From NCBI GenBank assembly GCA_003513555.1, contig DOPG01000264.1:6368-29161 (forward strand): a DNA stretch of 22,794 bases. Reading direction: 5' to 3'. How positions within the stretch are numbered: the stretch's first letter is position 1; each line of letters begins with the position of its first letter. Made by a program: the position numbers and the translations under genes. The DNA is from Rhodopirellula sp. (GTDB taxonomy: Bacteria; Planctomycetota; Planctomycetia; Pirellulales; Pirellulaceae). The notes below the pieces were generated by a model, which was not told the origin of the DNA, searched no databases, and worked only from the letters and a program-made list of their open reading frames with translations. This document shows positions 1-7,659 of the stretch, piece after piece.

Positions 1-1539
1 CCAAATGAGATGATTCCACCATGGGGTGTCGTTTGCTTGTTTGGGGCCTGTGGTTGACCTGCCATTAAGCACGATTTCCGTGATCTGTCGGTGGAGCTTT
101 TGTGCAACATTGCTATGTTGCTGCAGCACGTTGTTCCGTTCTCCGGGATCTGTCGCGAGGTTGTAGAGTTGACGTTTGGATTTGGGGGTCTCCATCACGA
201 GTTTCCAGTCGCCATCTCGAATCGCAAAACCACCTGAAGCACTGTGGTGAATCATGGGTCCGCGTTTCATTCTGGCGTTGGGATTGGTTAGCACAGCGGC
301 AAAGCTAAAACTGTCTTCACCCTCATTCGCGGCCAGTTGATTTTCTGTGATTGCTGCCAGCGTTGCCAGAATATCTGTCTGGCATACAGGCTGATTGCAT
401 TGGCTGGCGGGAGAAATTTTGGCAGGCCAGCGAATGAACATTGGTACCCGGTGGCCTCCTTCGTAGATGGAACGCTTGCCGTCTCTGTAAATTCCATTGC
501 TTTGGTGAGAAAACTTTTTAGCTCTCTCTTTCCATGTGGTTTCAGGTCCATTGTCACTCGTGAAGATGACTATGGTATTTTCAGTAAGTTTTTCACGATC
601 TAGCATTTCCAGAATTCGGCCCACGTGCCAATCTGTCTCCATCATGAAGTCACCATAGGCGCCGGCGTCGCTCTTGCCGCGGAACTGGTCAATGGGGATG
701 ACGGGTTTGTGGGGTGATGTGTAGGGCAGGTACAAGAAAAATGGCTCGCCTTGTAGGGCAGTGTCAGCACGTCCTTCAACCCACTCGATTGCTTTATCGG
801 TAAAACGCGTCAGGCATTCGGAATCAACAAAGTCCGGTGCAATTTCAAGCTGTCCACGGACAACACCAAGATCACTGGTGGTACCAGGCTCGGAAAGTTG
901 TTGATCATAGGGAGGCTTGATGCGGTAATCCGCCAGAGCGATTTGGTTTGGCTTTTTCTGGGTGTATTCCGTCGGCGGAACCTTGGCGTAACGACCCTCG
1001 AACCATGCCAGTACTCCGTAGTTCATTGATGCGGGGATTCCCCAGAAGTAGTCAAACCCCTTATCAAGCGGCATATCCAAAACAGGCTTGGACCAGTCTC
1101 TTGTGCTACGGTCACCGGGAAAGTCCATGCCGAGATGCCATTTGCCAACCATGGCAGTCGCGTATCCACGCTGCTTCAATAGGCTTGGTAGTGTGGTCCG
1201 GCCATCCGCAATCAGGCAAGTTTTCTCTGCACCGTAGACCCCTTTCTTTAACGTTGTGCGCCAACTGTATCGTCCAGTCAGCAGTCCATAGCGACTTGGA
1301 GTGCAGACTGTGTCACTGCAATGGGCATCGGTGAACGTCATGCCTTCTTTTGCGAGCCGATCGAGGTTCGGGGTCTGGAATTTCGCATCAGGATTCAAGC
1401 AGCTGGCGTCACCAAAACCCTGGTCATCGGTGTAAATGAGAATCACGTTGGGGCGACTGTCAGCCAGCGTGATTGAATTGCTGCAGATTGTCAGCAGAAA
1501 GATGCAAGCCGTTGACACGTGTTGAATTGATTTCGTCAT
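1..1539 (-). CDS. Secreted sulfatase, arylsulfatase A-like (C-terminus cut by window edge)
   Basis: A formylglycine-dependent sulfatase that would hydrolyse sulfate esters, probably on algal or other polysaccharides, outside the cytoplasm. The frame is open from the ATG at 1539 through position 1 (513 codons), with no stop, so only the extreme C-terminus is missing. Residues 1-26 form a signal peptide (hydrophobic core around 10-25, ending near ITLADS). The metal-binding TDDQG lies at 37-41. The formylglycine motif is C79-T-P-S-R, the CxPSR type. GKWHLG, PHKP, TSDNG and the late YEGGHRVP segment carry the other active-site residues, so it looks catalytically intact. The substrate cannot be read from sequence. 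The ATG lies 3 nt after the stop of the upstream sulfatase gene, so the two are probably co-transcribed. No clear Shine-Dalgarno is seen; translational coupling is possible. Confidence 0.93.
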   Translation of the reverse strand, partial: MTKSIQHVSTACIFLLTICSNSITLADSRPNVILIYTDDQGFGDASCLNPDAKFQTPNLDRLAKEGMTFTDAHCSDTVCTPSRYGLLTGRYSWRTTLKKGVYGAEKTCLIADGRTTLPSLLKQRGYATAMVGKWHLGMDFPGDRSTRDWSKPVLDMPLDKGFDYFWGIPASMNYGVLAWFEGRYAKVPPTEYTQKKPNQIALADYRIKPPYDQQLSEPGTTSDLGVVRGQLEIAPDFVDSECLTRFTDKAIEWVEGRADTALQGEPFFLYLPYTSPHKPVIPIDQFRGKSDAGAYGDFMMETDWHVGRILEMLDREKLTENTIVIFTSDNGPETTWKERAKKFSHQSNGIYRDGKRSIYEGGHRVPMFIRWPAKISPASQCNQPVCQTDILATLAAITENQLAANEGEDSFSFAAVLTNPNARMKRGPMIHHSASGGFAIRDGDWKLVMETPKSKRQLYNLATDPGERNNVLQQHSNVAQKLHRQITEIVLNGRSTTGPKQANDTPWWNHLIW

Positions 1540-1542
1540 GGA

Positions 1543-3027
1543 TTAATGCCGTTGGAAATGCTCGCCGAATTGGCTGTATTTGTGATAGGGAACTGCATCT
1601 GTTTGCCACGATTTCACGGCCTCGTCATAGATTTGTCGCATGCGAATCAAGTCGCCTGCAGCAGATTCAATCTTGGACAACTCAGTCAATTCCCCCGGAT
1701 CACTCTGCGTGTTATAGAGTTCTTCGGTGGGAGAAATTTGGTCATCGCGGTAGGGCCAGTAGATATATTTCCAAGAGTCTGTCACCACTGCGTAGCTGTG
1801 TGCTGTCCCGGGGCCCCAAACATTAATCAGTGGCAACGAGTCATGGATATTTGCCTTAGGATCGTCGTACAGAGGCATCAAGTCCTGACCATCCATGTTC
1901 CTCGGGATTTTGATCCCTGCCAGCTTCAAGATGGTAGGTGCAAAATCCACATTGCCAGTCAAAGAATCACAACGCAGTTGTTTGCCACTGTTGATGTGTC
2001 GTGGGTCGAAGATGATCAGTGGTACACGTGATGCCTCTTCGTAAGGCAAGACCTTGGAACCGTATCCGTGCGAGCCACAGAAGAATCCATTGTCGGACGT
2101 GTAGATAATCACTGTGTTATTCTTGACACCTGCCTTGTCGATGGCCTCGCGAATCATTCCCAGGGCGACATCGATCGCGTAAATCTGCTGGTAGTAGGTC
2201 GCCATGACTTCGTCATACTTGTCACTGTAGTTCCAACTGTGGAAACGCTCAAACTGGCGTCCCGCGCGACTTTGCAGTGAGAAGTGTTCGCCATACTCGC
2301 GACCGTAATTTGCTGGTCGCGTGAATGTTTTTCCGGCATAGATTGAATTGAATTGCGGATCAGGAGTCGCCGGTTTGTGAGGTGCCTTGAAGCTGATCGA
2401 CAGGCAGAACGGGCGATCCGATTTGGCGGCGTCTGCAATGAAGTCCCTGCCAAACGCGCCGTACGAGACTGTGGAGTGGGGGTACTTCTTCACGTAATCG
2501 GCCATCGATTTGTTGCGTTTTGTTTCGTAGTGAGTTTGGCCTGGGCCTCCTCCCCATCGGTCAAAACTTTCTGTGGGCAAACTGCCTTTTGAATTTGGTT
2601 GCTCTGTTACCTCAAATCCAAACTTGCCAGCAAATGCTGTCTGGTAACCTTCGGCACGTAACAGCATCGGGTACGAACGGTGCCAATGTTCCGATAACAA
2701 GGCTCCATGTTCGAAATTACAGCCGGTCTTGTATTCGTACATCCCCGTCATGATGTTAGCGCGGCTGGCCATGCAAATTGCAGTTGTGTCGTAGTGGCAA
2801 TCAAAAATCATGCCGTCGCGTGCCAGTCTGTCCATTTGGGGTGTTTGGACGTCTGGCGTTCCATAACAACCCATGGAATAAGTGCATTGGTCATCTGCTA
2901 AAAGAAAAACGATGTTCGGCCGTTGGGCAGCAACGGGCTTGTCGGTATTCGCGTCATCAGCAACAACTGGGCACGAAGAGCACAGCAGGGTTAACAAGCA
3001 AAGAGTGAATGCGAATTTTGGGGGCAT
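1543..3027 (-). CDS. Secreted sulfatase, CxASR type with atypical GKFG motif
   Basis: A family S1-type sulfatase of 494 aa, first gene of a two-sulfatase transcription unit. Residues 1-24 form a signal peptide (hydrophobic 5-22, ending VVADD). The metal site LLADDQ is at 42-47. The formylglycine motif is C85-M-A-S-R, with Ala where many sulfatases have Pro. Downstream are APHKP, the TSDNG motif followed by a GSHGYGSK stretch, and RVPLIIFDP, all normal for the family. The usual GKWHxG motif reads GKFGFEV: the lysine is kept but the histidine is glycine, which may mark a distinct subfamily or altered activity. The gene ends 3 nt before the next sulfatase ATG. Upstream (3028-3198) I see no clear promoter or Shine-Dalgarno. 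The substrate is unknown; sulfated polysaccharide is the usual role in planctomycetes (inference). Confidence 0.93.
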   Translation of the reverse strand: MPPKFAFTLCLLTLLCSSCPVVADDANTDKPVAAQRPNIVFLLADDQCTYSMGCYGTPDVQTPQMDRLARDGMIFDCHYDTTAICMASRANIMTGMYEYKTGCNFEHGALLSEHWHRSYPMLLRAEGYQTAFAGKFGFEVTEQPNSKGSLPTESFDRWGGGPGQTHYETKRNKSMADYVKKYPHSTVSYGAFGRDFIADAAKSDRPFCLSISFKAPHKPATPDPQFNSIYAGKTFTRPANYGREYGEHFSLQSRAGRQFERFHSWNYSDKYDEVMATYYQQIYAIDVALGMIREAIDKAGVKNNTVIIYTSDNGFFCGSHGYGSKVLPYEEASRVPLIIFDPRHINSGKQLRCDSLTGNVDFAPTILKLAGIKIPRNMDGQDLMPLYDDPKANIHDSLPLINVWGPGTAHSYAVVTDSWKYIYWPYRDDQISPTEELYNTQSDPGELTELSKIESAAGDLIRMRQIYDEAVKSWQTDAVPYHKYSQFGEHFQRH

Positions 3028-3535
3028 GGTTTACCGTGCTTTCGGAGGGAAATCGTATACTTGGGCAGGCCGCTGCGGCTTGTGGGATTCGTTGCACAAT
3101 GCTTGTGGAATCTCAGCTTTGGAAGTGATTGAGATGGTGAGAAGATGGTTGGTTAAGGCGACTTTCAAACGTTCCGTGAGGTTTGCAATTGCTCCACTTT
3201 AGCAGACGCTACTTCCAGCGTGCTTGAGGATCGGCGTTGTTGGCGATGCATTTGGATTCGCGGAATCAGCTGCATTCCCTTGCACGGTAGATGCTCTCGT
3301 TTTTGGTGGGCCATTCGAGCCGTACTTCGGATTCGGCTTGGCCTCTGAGAAACGCGAGTTGGGAAAACATGCCAGTGAATCACACGACAAGTGCGAACAA
3401 GAACCCAGAGAAGCAGGGACGGGCGCAAGCATTGCTGTAAGATCATTATTTGTGCGAATATCCAAAATCACCCTGCCCGGCCACCAGATCGATGCGTGTT
3501 GCCACCGGACCTGCAGCCCGATGTGCAAACGTCTG
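3028..3535. other. Intergenic stretch, no convincing gene
   Basis: These 508 bp lie between the sulfatase start and the end of the monooxygenase-like gene, so they hold the sulfatase upstream region. Open frames on both strands overlap one another and have compositions unlike proteins. One minus-strand frame (about 3200-3430) reads like short pieces of a protein interrupted by in-frame stops; it could be a decayed gene, but I recognise no family. I see no RNA gene. Confidence 0.5.
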
Positions 3536-3892
3536 TTATTCGATGCTTTTCGGTAAGCCAAAAGAATACGATCGTTCCACACGACAGACGCGAACAGCAA
3601 ACTCACTGTACCAAAGCCGGCGTCCCAATTCTTGGACGTTGCGGTGTTCGGCGACATCATGCCATGCCCGAATCGCTTCAGCATCACGCCAATAGGAAAT
3701 CGTAATTCCAACGCGATCACGATCACGAACTGAATCAAGACCAAGAAAGCCATCCTGTTGAGCCGCTCGTTGGATCATGCGTTCGGCAGCTTTTTCGTAG
3801 TCAGTGCCTGAGTCGTCCACACGCTTCGATGTGAAGATGACAGCATAGTGTGATTCACCATGTGTTTGAGCAATACGAGCACTGTCGGACAT
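3536..3892 (-). CDS. Antibiotic biosynthesis monooxygenase (ABM) domain protein
   Basis: A 118-aa single-domain protein of the ABM/dimeric alpha-beta barrel fold. Typical family features are YAVIFTSKR at 17-25, AAERMIQRAAQQDGFLGLDS around 35-54, and the ITISYWRDAEAIRAWHD stretch around 63-79, followed by an AEHRNVQELGRRLWY segment. Members are small cytosolic proteins, some of them quinol or haem oxygenases; many have no assigned activity, so the reaction here is unknown. The start is the ATG at 3892 and the length suits a single domain. It is separated from the FHA gene by 230 bp with no recognised feature, so co-transcription is uncertain. A longer open frame overlapping it on the same strand (3199-3753) is a shadow. 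Confidence 0.85.
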   Translation of the reverse strand: MSDSARIAQTHGESHYAVIFTSKRVDDSGTDYEKAAERMIQRAAQQDGFLGLDSVRDRDRVGITISYWRDAEAIRAWHDVAEHRNVQELGRRLWYSEFAVRVCRVERSYSFGLPKSIE

Positions 3893-4122
3893 TTTGGGTC
3901 GGATTCTGCGTTTGAGGAAAATCGCTCACTGTCTGTCGCTGGAGCAGGGGGGCGGCTGTTCTTCCATCCACGCCCAAATCAGGAATGCGGCTTTTTGCAG
4001 GGCAAACCATTTGGATTTTGATGAAAGAAAGCTGGATTAGATGGGACACTTTCGCGCTCAAGTTTGCACATTGCAGGTTTCGATGTGCCGTGTTGGCATG
4101 TCGTCTTGCAAGACGTACACGT

Positions 4123-4581
4123 TCAGTCGAGAGATTTACGTTGCGATGAATCGGTGCGTTTCTGATCTCGCTTCTTGAGACCTGCACGATCCATGAGTGA
4201 ACTTCGCATCAATTCCTCCATGTAATCATCATCCGCTGGTGGAGGACCATAGGCACCAAGCGACTGGGGGTCGTATTCGATCACGTATTCGTGCCTTGCG
4301 AATGCGACTTTGCTATTCGGATCGACCCGTTTGCGAGTCACTGTTCGATTATCTACTTTAATGCCATTTCGGCTGTTGAGGTCGCGAATGAACCAGTACC
4401 CCTGTTCCAGGGTCAAGCGGCAATGCTGTGTGGAGATGTTCTTGAAACCCAACTGAATGTCGGCTTCGCCTCGGCGACCGATCATCAAGCGTTTCTTGAG
4501 TAGTGGAATGGGGTCGCCTCCACCCACGGGAGTGAGTTGTCCATATTCTCCGGCGAATATAGGTTCTTCGCTGCTACTCAC
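4123..4581 (-). CDS. Stand-alone FHA-domain protein
   Basis: A 152-aa protein with one forkhead-associated domain, roughly residues 20-105, expected to bind phosphothreonine peptides. Visible FHA landmarks are LMIGRRGEADIQL near 32-44 (GR with the following arginine), the STQHCRL segment near 50-56 (S-x-x-H), and RDLNSRNGIKV near 66-76 (the N-G pair). The C-terminal 45 residues are charged, contain MEELMRSSLMDRAGLKKR, and look like an unstructured or helical tail. No other domain is fused, so it is probably an adaptor in Ser/Thr kinase signalling, which is abundant in planctomycetes (inference). The start is a GTG at 4581: an in-frame stop lies just upstream and the next in-frame ATG falls inside the FHA domain. 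It is divergent from the radical SAM gene at 4975. Confidence 0.9.
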   Translation of the reverse strand: MSSSEEPIFAGEYGQLTPVGGGDPIPLLKKRLMIGRRGEADIQLGFKNISTQHCRLTLEQGYWFIRDLNSRNGIKVDNRTVTRKRVDPNSKVAFARHEYVIEYDPQSLGAYGPPPADDDYMEELMRSSLMDRAGLKKRDQKRTDSSQRKSLD

Positions 4582-4974
4582 AATGTTTTCTCAATAATCC
4601 GGGGGAGGGGAATTTTGTCTTGATCGATCCACGATAAACTGTGCACGCGATCGAATTTGTACTCACGAGTTGCGGAACGTAGGTCACTTAGTCTGGATCG
4701 TGCAACCTGATCAGCAGTTCAGCACACTTGAGTGCGATTGTTTCAAGTGCAAGGTCTCAGGTTCTTGACGTCAGGTTCAGTGGCTCGGCTCATGCGTACG
4801 CCGTATCCAAGCGTAATTTGACTCGCATTTGGTACAGTGCTCGAACCTCCGAGCGGTATCTCCACTGCTTCAATGTACTCTATTTTGGCTTCTTCCCTCC
4901 ATTTGGCAACTGTTGACGTGTCTCCAACTGCAGATTTTGACCCACGATTGGCTTGGCAGGAGGAGGATTTACTG
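4582..4974. promoter_or_regulatory. Divergent intergenic region with short direct repeats
   Basis: These 393 bp separate the minus-strand FHA gene and the plus-strand radical SAM gene and must hold both promoters. I cannot assign convincing -35/-10 boxes. The octamer TCAGGTTC occurs twice (4757-4764 and 4771-4778), 14 bp apart, with a perfect TGACGTCA palindrome (4766-4773) overlapping the second copy; this could be an operator but is unproven. No open frame here looks like a gene. Confidence 0.35.
4961..4966 (+). promoter_or_regulatory. Strong ribosome binding site of the yhcC-like gene
   Basis: AGGAGG sits 8 nt before the ATG at 4975. Most other genes in the window lack a clear Shine-Dalgarno, so this one is informative and decides the start against the in-frame upstream ATG at 4837. 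Confidence 0.8.
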
Positions 4975-5991
4975 ATGAATTCGTTTGGCGCGTTTCTGAA
5001 ACGCAAATTCGGCGGCCGAACTCAAAGGGTCAGTATTGATGCCGGTTTTACTTGCCCCAACGTCGATGGGGCGGTTGCGAGGGGAGGCTGCAATTTCTGT
5101 GATAATCGCTCATTTAGCCCGTCACGGCGGGTGCGTCTGCGTCAAGTCAGCGAACAGTTGCAGTCTGGAATTACCAGTGTTCGTGAGCGATATGACAAAG
5201 TCGCCCGTTTCATTGCCTATTTTCAGCCAGCTACCAATACCTACGCTCCCGTTGAGCAGTTGCAGGAAGTATTCGAACTTGCGATGTCCTTGGATGATCA
5301 GGTGGTTGGTTTGGCTATTGGAACCCGGCCAGACTGTGTGCCTGAGTCAGTTTTGTCCATGATTCAGCGACTCGCTGCAGAAACCTATGTTTCGCTCGAA
5401 TACGGAATGCAGACCATTCATGACGAAGGTTTGGTCTGGATGAATCGGGCACATGGTCATGCAGACATGGTGAACGCGATCGATCGCAGCCGTGGGCGGG
5501 GGTTCGAATGCTGTGCACATGTCATTTTGGGAATTCCAGGGGAGTCCTACGAGATGATGATGCAGACGGCAAACGAAATTGGTGTCTTGGGGTTTGATGC
5601 CGTCAAAATACATAATCTGTACGCCGTTAAAGACACACCGTTGGGGCAGCAGGTGCTCGACGGTGAAATCGAGATGATGAAGAGAGATGACTATGTCAAA
5701 ACGGTCGTCGACTTCTTGGAGAGAATTCCGGCTGAAGTTGTGGTCGAGCGTATCAGCGGAGATGCACCTCGCAATTTTCTGATTGCTCCCCAGTGGTGCC
5801 GTGAAAAGTCAAAATTAAGAATCGACATTGAGGCAGAGTTGCGGCGACGGGGGACAAGGCAGGGCAGCCATTTTGTTCCACCGGCCGTGCGGCCGGAAGA
5901 TCGTCCGGTGCCTGACGATTTGACACCACAAGTCATTCGAAACCAAATCGAAACACGGGGCCGGTTACCCGTTCTTAAAATGCAGGAATGA
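4975..5991 (+). CDS. yhcC: Radical SAM protein, TIGR01212/YhcC family
   Basis: A 338-aa radical SAM protein of the YhcC-like family, whose biochemical role is unsettled. The family N-terminus is recognisable: GGRTQRVSIDAGFTCPN, then the iron-sulfur cysteines C27, C39 and C42 in a C-x11-C-x2-C arrangement, unlike the common CxxxCxxC. Further landmarks are FQPATNTYAP near 84-93, AIGTRPDC, an EYGMQT segment, HVILGIPGE, and a C-terminal RISGDAPRNFLIAP. The frame is open back to 4837, but I chose the ATG at 4975: it has a strong AGGAGG at 4961-4966 with ideal spacing and matches the N-terminus of family members. It is followed by 192 bp and then a membrane-protein gene on the same strand. Confidence 0.92.
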   Translation: MNSFGAFLKRKFGGRTQRVSIDAGFTCPNVDGAVARGGCNFCDNRSFSPSRRVRLRQVSEQLQSGITSVRERYDKVARFIAYFQPATNTYAPVEQLQEVFELAMSLDDQVVGLAIGTRPDCVPESVLSMIQRLAAETYVSLEYGMQTIHDEGLVWMNRAHGHADMVNAIDRSRGRGFECCAHVILGIPGESYEMMMQTANEIGVLGFDAVKIHNLYAVKDTPLGQQVLDGEIEMMKRDDYVKTVVDFLERIPAEVVVERISGDAPRNFLIAPQWCREKSKLRIDIEAELRRRGTRQGSHFVPPAVRPEDRPVPDDLTPQVIRNQIETRGRLPVLKMQE

Positions 5992-6183
5992 GCGAAAAAC
6001 AATTCAGCTCCGTGGTTGACGCACGGGCTGACCCAAGAATCCGCTTTCTGGCTTCCCCCTCGCAGTGGGGCAGTCGGCAAGCTAACCTCTCGGTACCAGG
6101 GTGCATTCACGTTTCGGTAGTGTGTCGCAAAGACAATATTAGCCGTTTTCAATCAAAAACCATTTCCCGAGAAGAACTCCTCC

Positions 6184-6624
6184 ATGGCAAGAGTTGGAAT
6201 CGTTTTTGGATTGTTGCTTTGCGGTTTGACGTACGCCGCCATGGTTTGGGACGCTGAGAAAATCCCTGCGCAGTTCATTCCCATGATGTTTGGAATACCG
6301 TTGTTATTTTGCGGTGTGGTCGCTCTGAATCCGCATCGCAGAAAAATATCGATGCAAGTTGCGGCCAGTGTGGCTGGCTTGGGCGGTGTTTTTGGAACGC
6401 TTTGGTGTGTGACGCGAGTTCTTCGCTTGGCTACCGGAAAGCCGCTGAGTATGCACGGCCTGACTGTCATTGCGGTGATGTCACTTTTGTGCCTGGTATT
6501 TGTGGTTGTGTGGGGACGCTTGTTTTTTCAAATGCGACGTAAGCAGGCCGACAGGAACGTGTCACGTGAATCGGCTGGCGACAACAATGAAGTTCAAAAC
6601 CTGAGTTCCACCAAAGAAACATGA
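6184..6624 (+). CDS. Hypothetical four-helix membrane protein
   Basis: A 146-aa protein that I do not recognise. Four hydrophobic segments are visible at about 4-20, 32-48, 59-76 and 91-112, followed by a charged, hydrophilic tail (about 115-146) rich in Arg, Asn and Ser. The first hydrophobic segment could also act as a signal anchor. It overlaps the next gene by 4 nt (ATGA at 6621-6624), so the two are translationally coupled and probably work together; the partner has a zinc-peptidase motif. The start is the ATG at 6184 directly after the segment GAGAAGAACTCCTCC, which contains a weak purine stretch. Confidence 0.75.
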   Translation: MARVGIVFGLLLCGLTYAAMVWDAEKIPAQFIPMMFGIPLLFCGVVALNPHRRKISMQVAASVAGLGGVFGTLWCVTRVLRLATGKPLSMHGLTVIAVMSLLCLVFVVVWGRLFFQMRRKQADRNVSRESAGDNNEVQNLSSTKET

Positions 6625-7019
6625 GTGACGAGCACGTTGCATTGGAATCGCTGTTGGTTGCCTTTGAGGAAACCGATCCGTTGCGGACACGCGTTCACCG
6701 TGTGCTATCGGCGTTGCCATGCGAAGTTCAGAGTGACTTCATCGATGATCCGCGGTTCTACATCCGTCCATTGACACGGAAAAGCTCCTGCGAAACGTTG
6801 CTTGCTTTTCCAGCCCCGGATGGCTCTGTCAGTCGCTGTGTTGTTTTGAAGAAACGCTTGGCTACCTGTTCACTGGCATTCGGGTTGTATGTGATTGCCC
6901 ATGAGTTGGCGCACGCTTACCTTCGTAATGGGCCATGGCAGCAGTTTGCCGATCCAGAAGAAGCGGCAGATGCTCTGGCGGCCAGTTGGGGGTTCGATAA
7001 ACCCGCATCGTGGTTCTAG
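6621..7019 (+). CDS. Small HELAH-motif putative zinc metallopeptidase
   Basis: A 132-aa protein with an H94-E-L-A-H98 zinc-binding motif in a helix preceded by ALGLY-type hydrophobic residues. A second acidic helix, DPEEAADALAASWGF (111-125), supplies a likely third zinc ligand at E113 or E114. This HExxH plus EExAD arrangement resembles the ImmA/IrrE-like and related minimal metallopeptidases, but the rest of the protein does not let me name a family. There is no signal peptide, so it is probably cytosolic. It starts inside the stop codon of the upstream membrane-protein gene (ATGA overlap), which suggests a two-gene unit. Its end faces the convergent rdgB gene 29 bp away. Proteolytic activity is inferred from the motif only. 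Confidence 0.78.
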   Translation: MSDEHVALESLLVAFEETDPLRTRVHRVLSALPCEVQSDFIDDPRFYIRPLTRKSSCETLLAFPAPDGSVSRCVVLKKRLATCSLAFGLYVIAHELAHAYLRNGPWQQFADPEEAADALAASWGFDKPASWF

Positions 7020-7038
7020 TTTCGAAGGAGTTTGGTTT

Positions 7039-7058
7039 AGAATCCTGATCAGGATTCT
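7039..7058. terminator. 20-bp perfect palindrome between convergent genes
   Basis: AGAATCCT, GATC and AGGATTCT form an 8-bp stem with a four-base loop, symmetrical on both strands. It lies at the junction of the convergent HELAH gene (stop at 7019) and rdgB, and includes the rdgB TGA stop (7049-7051). The position suits a bidirectional transcription end, but neither side has a proper U-tract, so the terminator role is tentative. Confidence 0.4.
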
Positions 7059-7657
7059 TGCTCGATCAAACGTAGGAGACGAGGGATGAATTTGCGGAGC
7101 GCCCTGGAGCGGTGACTGATGGCTCGCTTTACGGTTAAATCGAGTTCACCGAAGGTGCGATGGTATTCTCTAATGATAAAGAGTGGGTCATACCCAAATC
7201 CCGCGACTCCGCTTCGTTGGTGCGCAATGCGTCCTCCGCAGCGACCGTTTTCTTCCAGGCGTACTTGCCCCTCTGGATCTGACAGGCACAAGAAGCAATT
7301 AAAATGCGCGTCCCGTCGCTCATCGGGGACAGTTTCGAGTTCGCGCAGTAACTTGTCGTTGTTCGCTTCGTCATCACCGTGTGTTCCCGCGTAGCGGGCA
7401 GACATAACACCAGGCTGACCTTTGAGAGCGTTCACCGTCAGGCCACTATCTTCTGCTAAAACCCAACGCTTGAGGTGTTTCGCCTGCTCGGTTGCCTTCA
7501 AGGCCGCGTTAGCTTGAAAAGTATCGCCGGTCTCGTCTACGTCAATGGACTCTGGAATCGCGGCAAGCGTTGTCAGCTTGACTCGATCCTCTGGTAGCAG
7601 CAAGCGAAGTTCGATGAGTTTTTTCGCATTATTTGTACCGAGGACAAGTTCAAACAT
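7049..7657 (-). CDS. rdgB: RdgB/HAM1 family XTP/dITP diphosphatase
   Basis: A 202-aa house-cleaning enzyme that hydrolyses non-canonical purine triphosphates (ITP, dITP, XTP) to monophosphates in the cytosol. The N-terminal LGTNNAKK (6-13) is the substrate/phosphate-binding motif. DETGDTF, the AEDSGL metal-site segment, PGVMSARYAG, GFGYDPLF and KRAISHR are all in family order, and the length is typical. The usual ENA following the TF reads ANA, replacing an otherwise conserved glutamate. I chose the ATG at 7657; a TTG two codons earlier is also possible but overlaps the upstream stop. The ATG begins 2 nt after the stop of the SPOR-like gene, so it is probably the second gene of that unit. Confidence 0.93.
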   Translation of the reverse strand: MFELVLGTNNAKKLIELRLLLPEDRVKLTTLAAIPESIDVDETGDTFQANAALKATEQAKHLKRWVLAEDSGLTVNALKGQPGVMSARYAGTHGDDEANNDKLLRELETVPDERRDAHFNCFLCLSDPEGQVRLEENGRCGGRIAHQRSGVAGFGYDPLFIIREYHRTFGELDLTVKRAISHRSRALRKFIPRLLRLIEQES

Positions 7658-7659
7658 GA

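Noticed and set aside
3199..3753. 184-aa frame overlapping the ABM protein
   Set aside because: It overlaps the well-supported ABM gene in another frame, and its composition is not protein-like apart from short pieces.
4721..4760. CIRCE-like words (GCACACTTGAGTGC)
   Set aside because: The arms are four bases and the spacing does not fit TTAGCACTC-N9-GAGTGCTAA; it is not next to a chaperone gene.
5991..6183. Hairpin with CCCC/GGGG near 6055-6070 as terminator of the yhcC-like gene
   Set aside because: The stem is only four pairs with an asymmetric outer stem and there is no U-tract.
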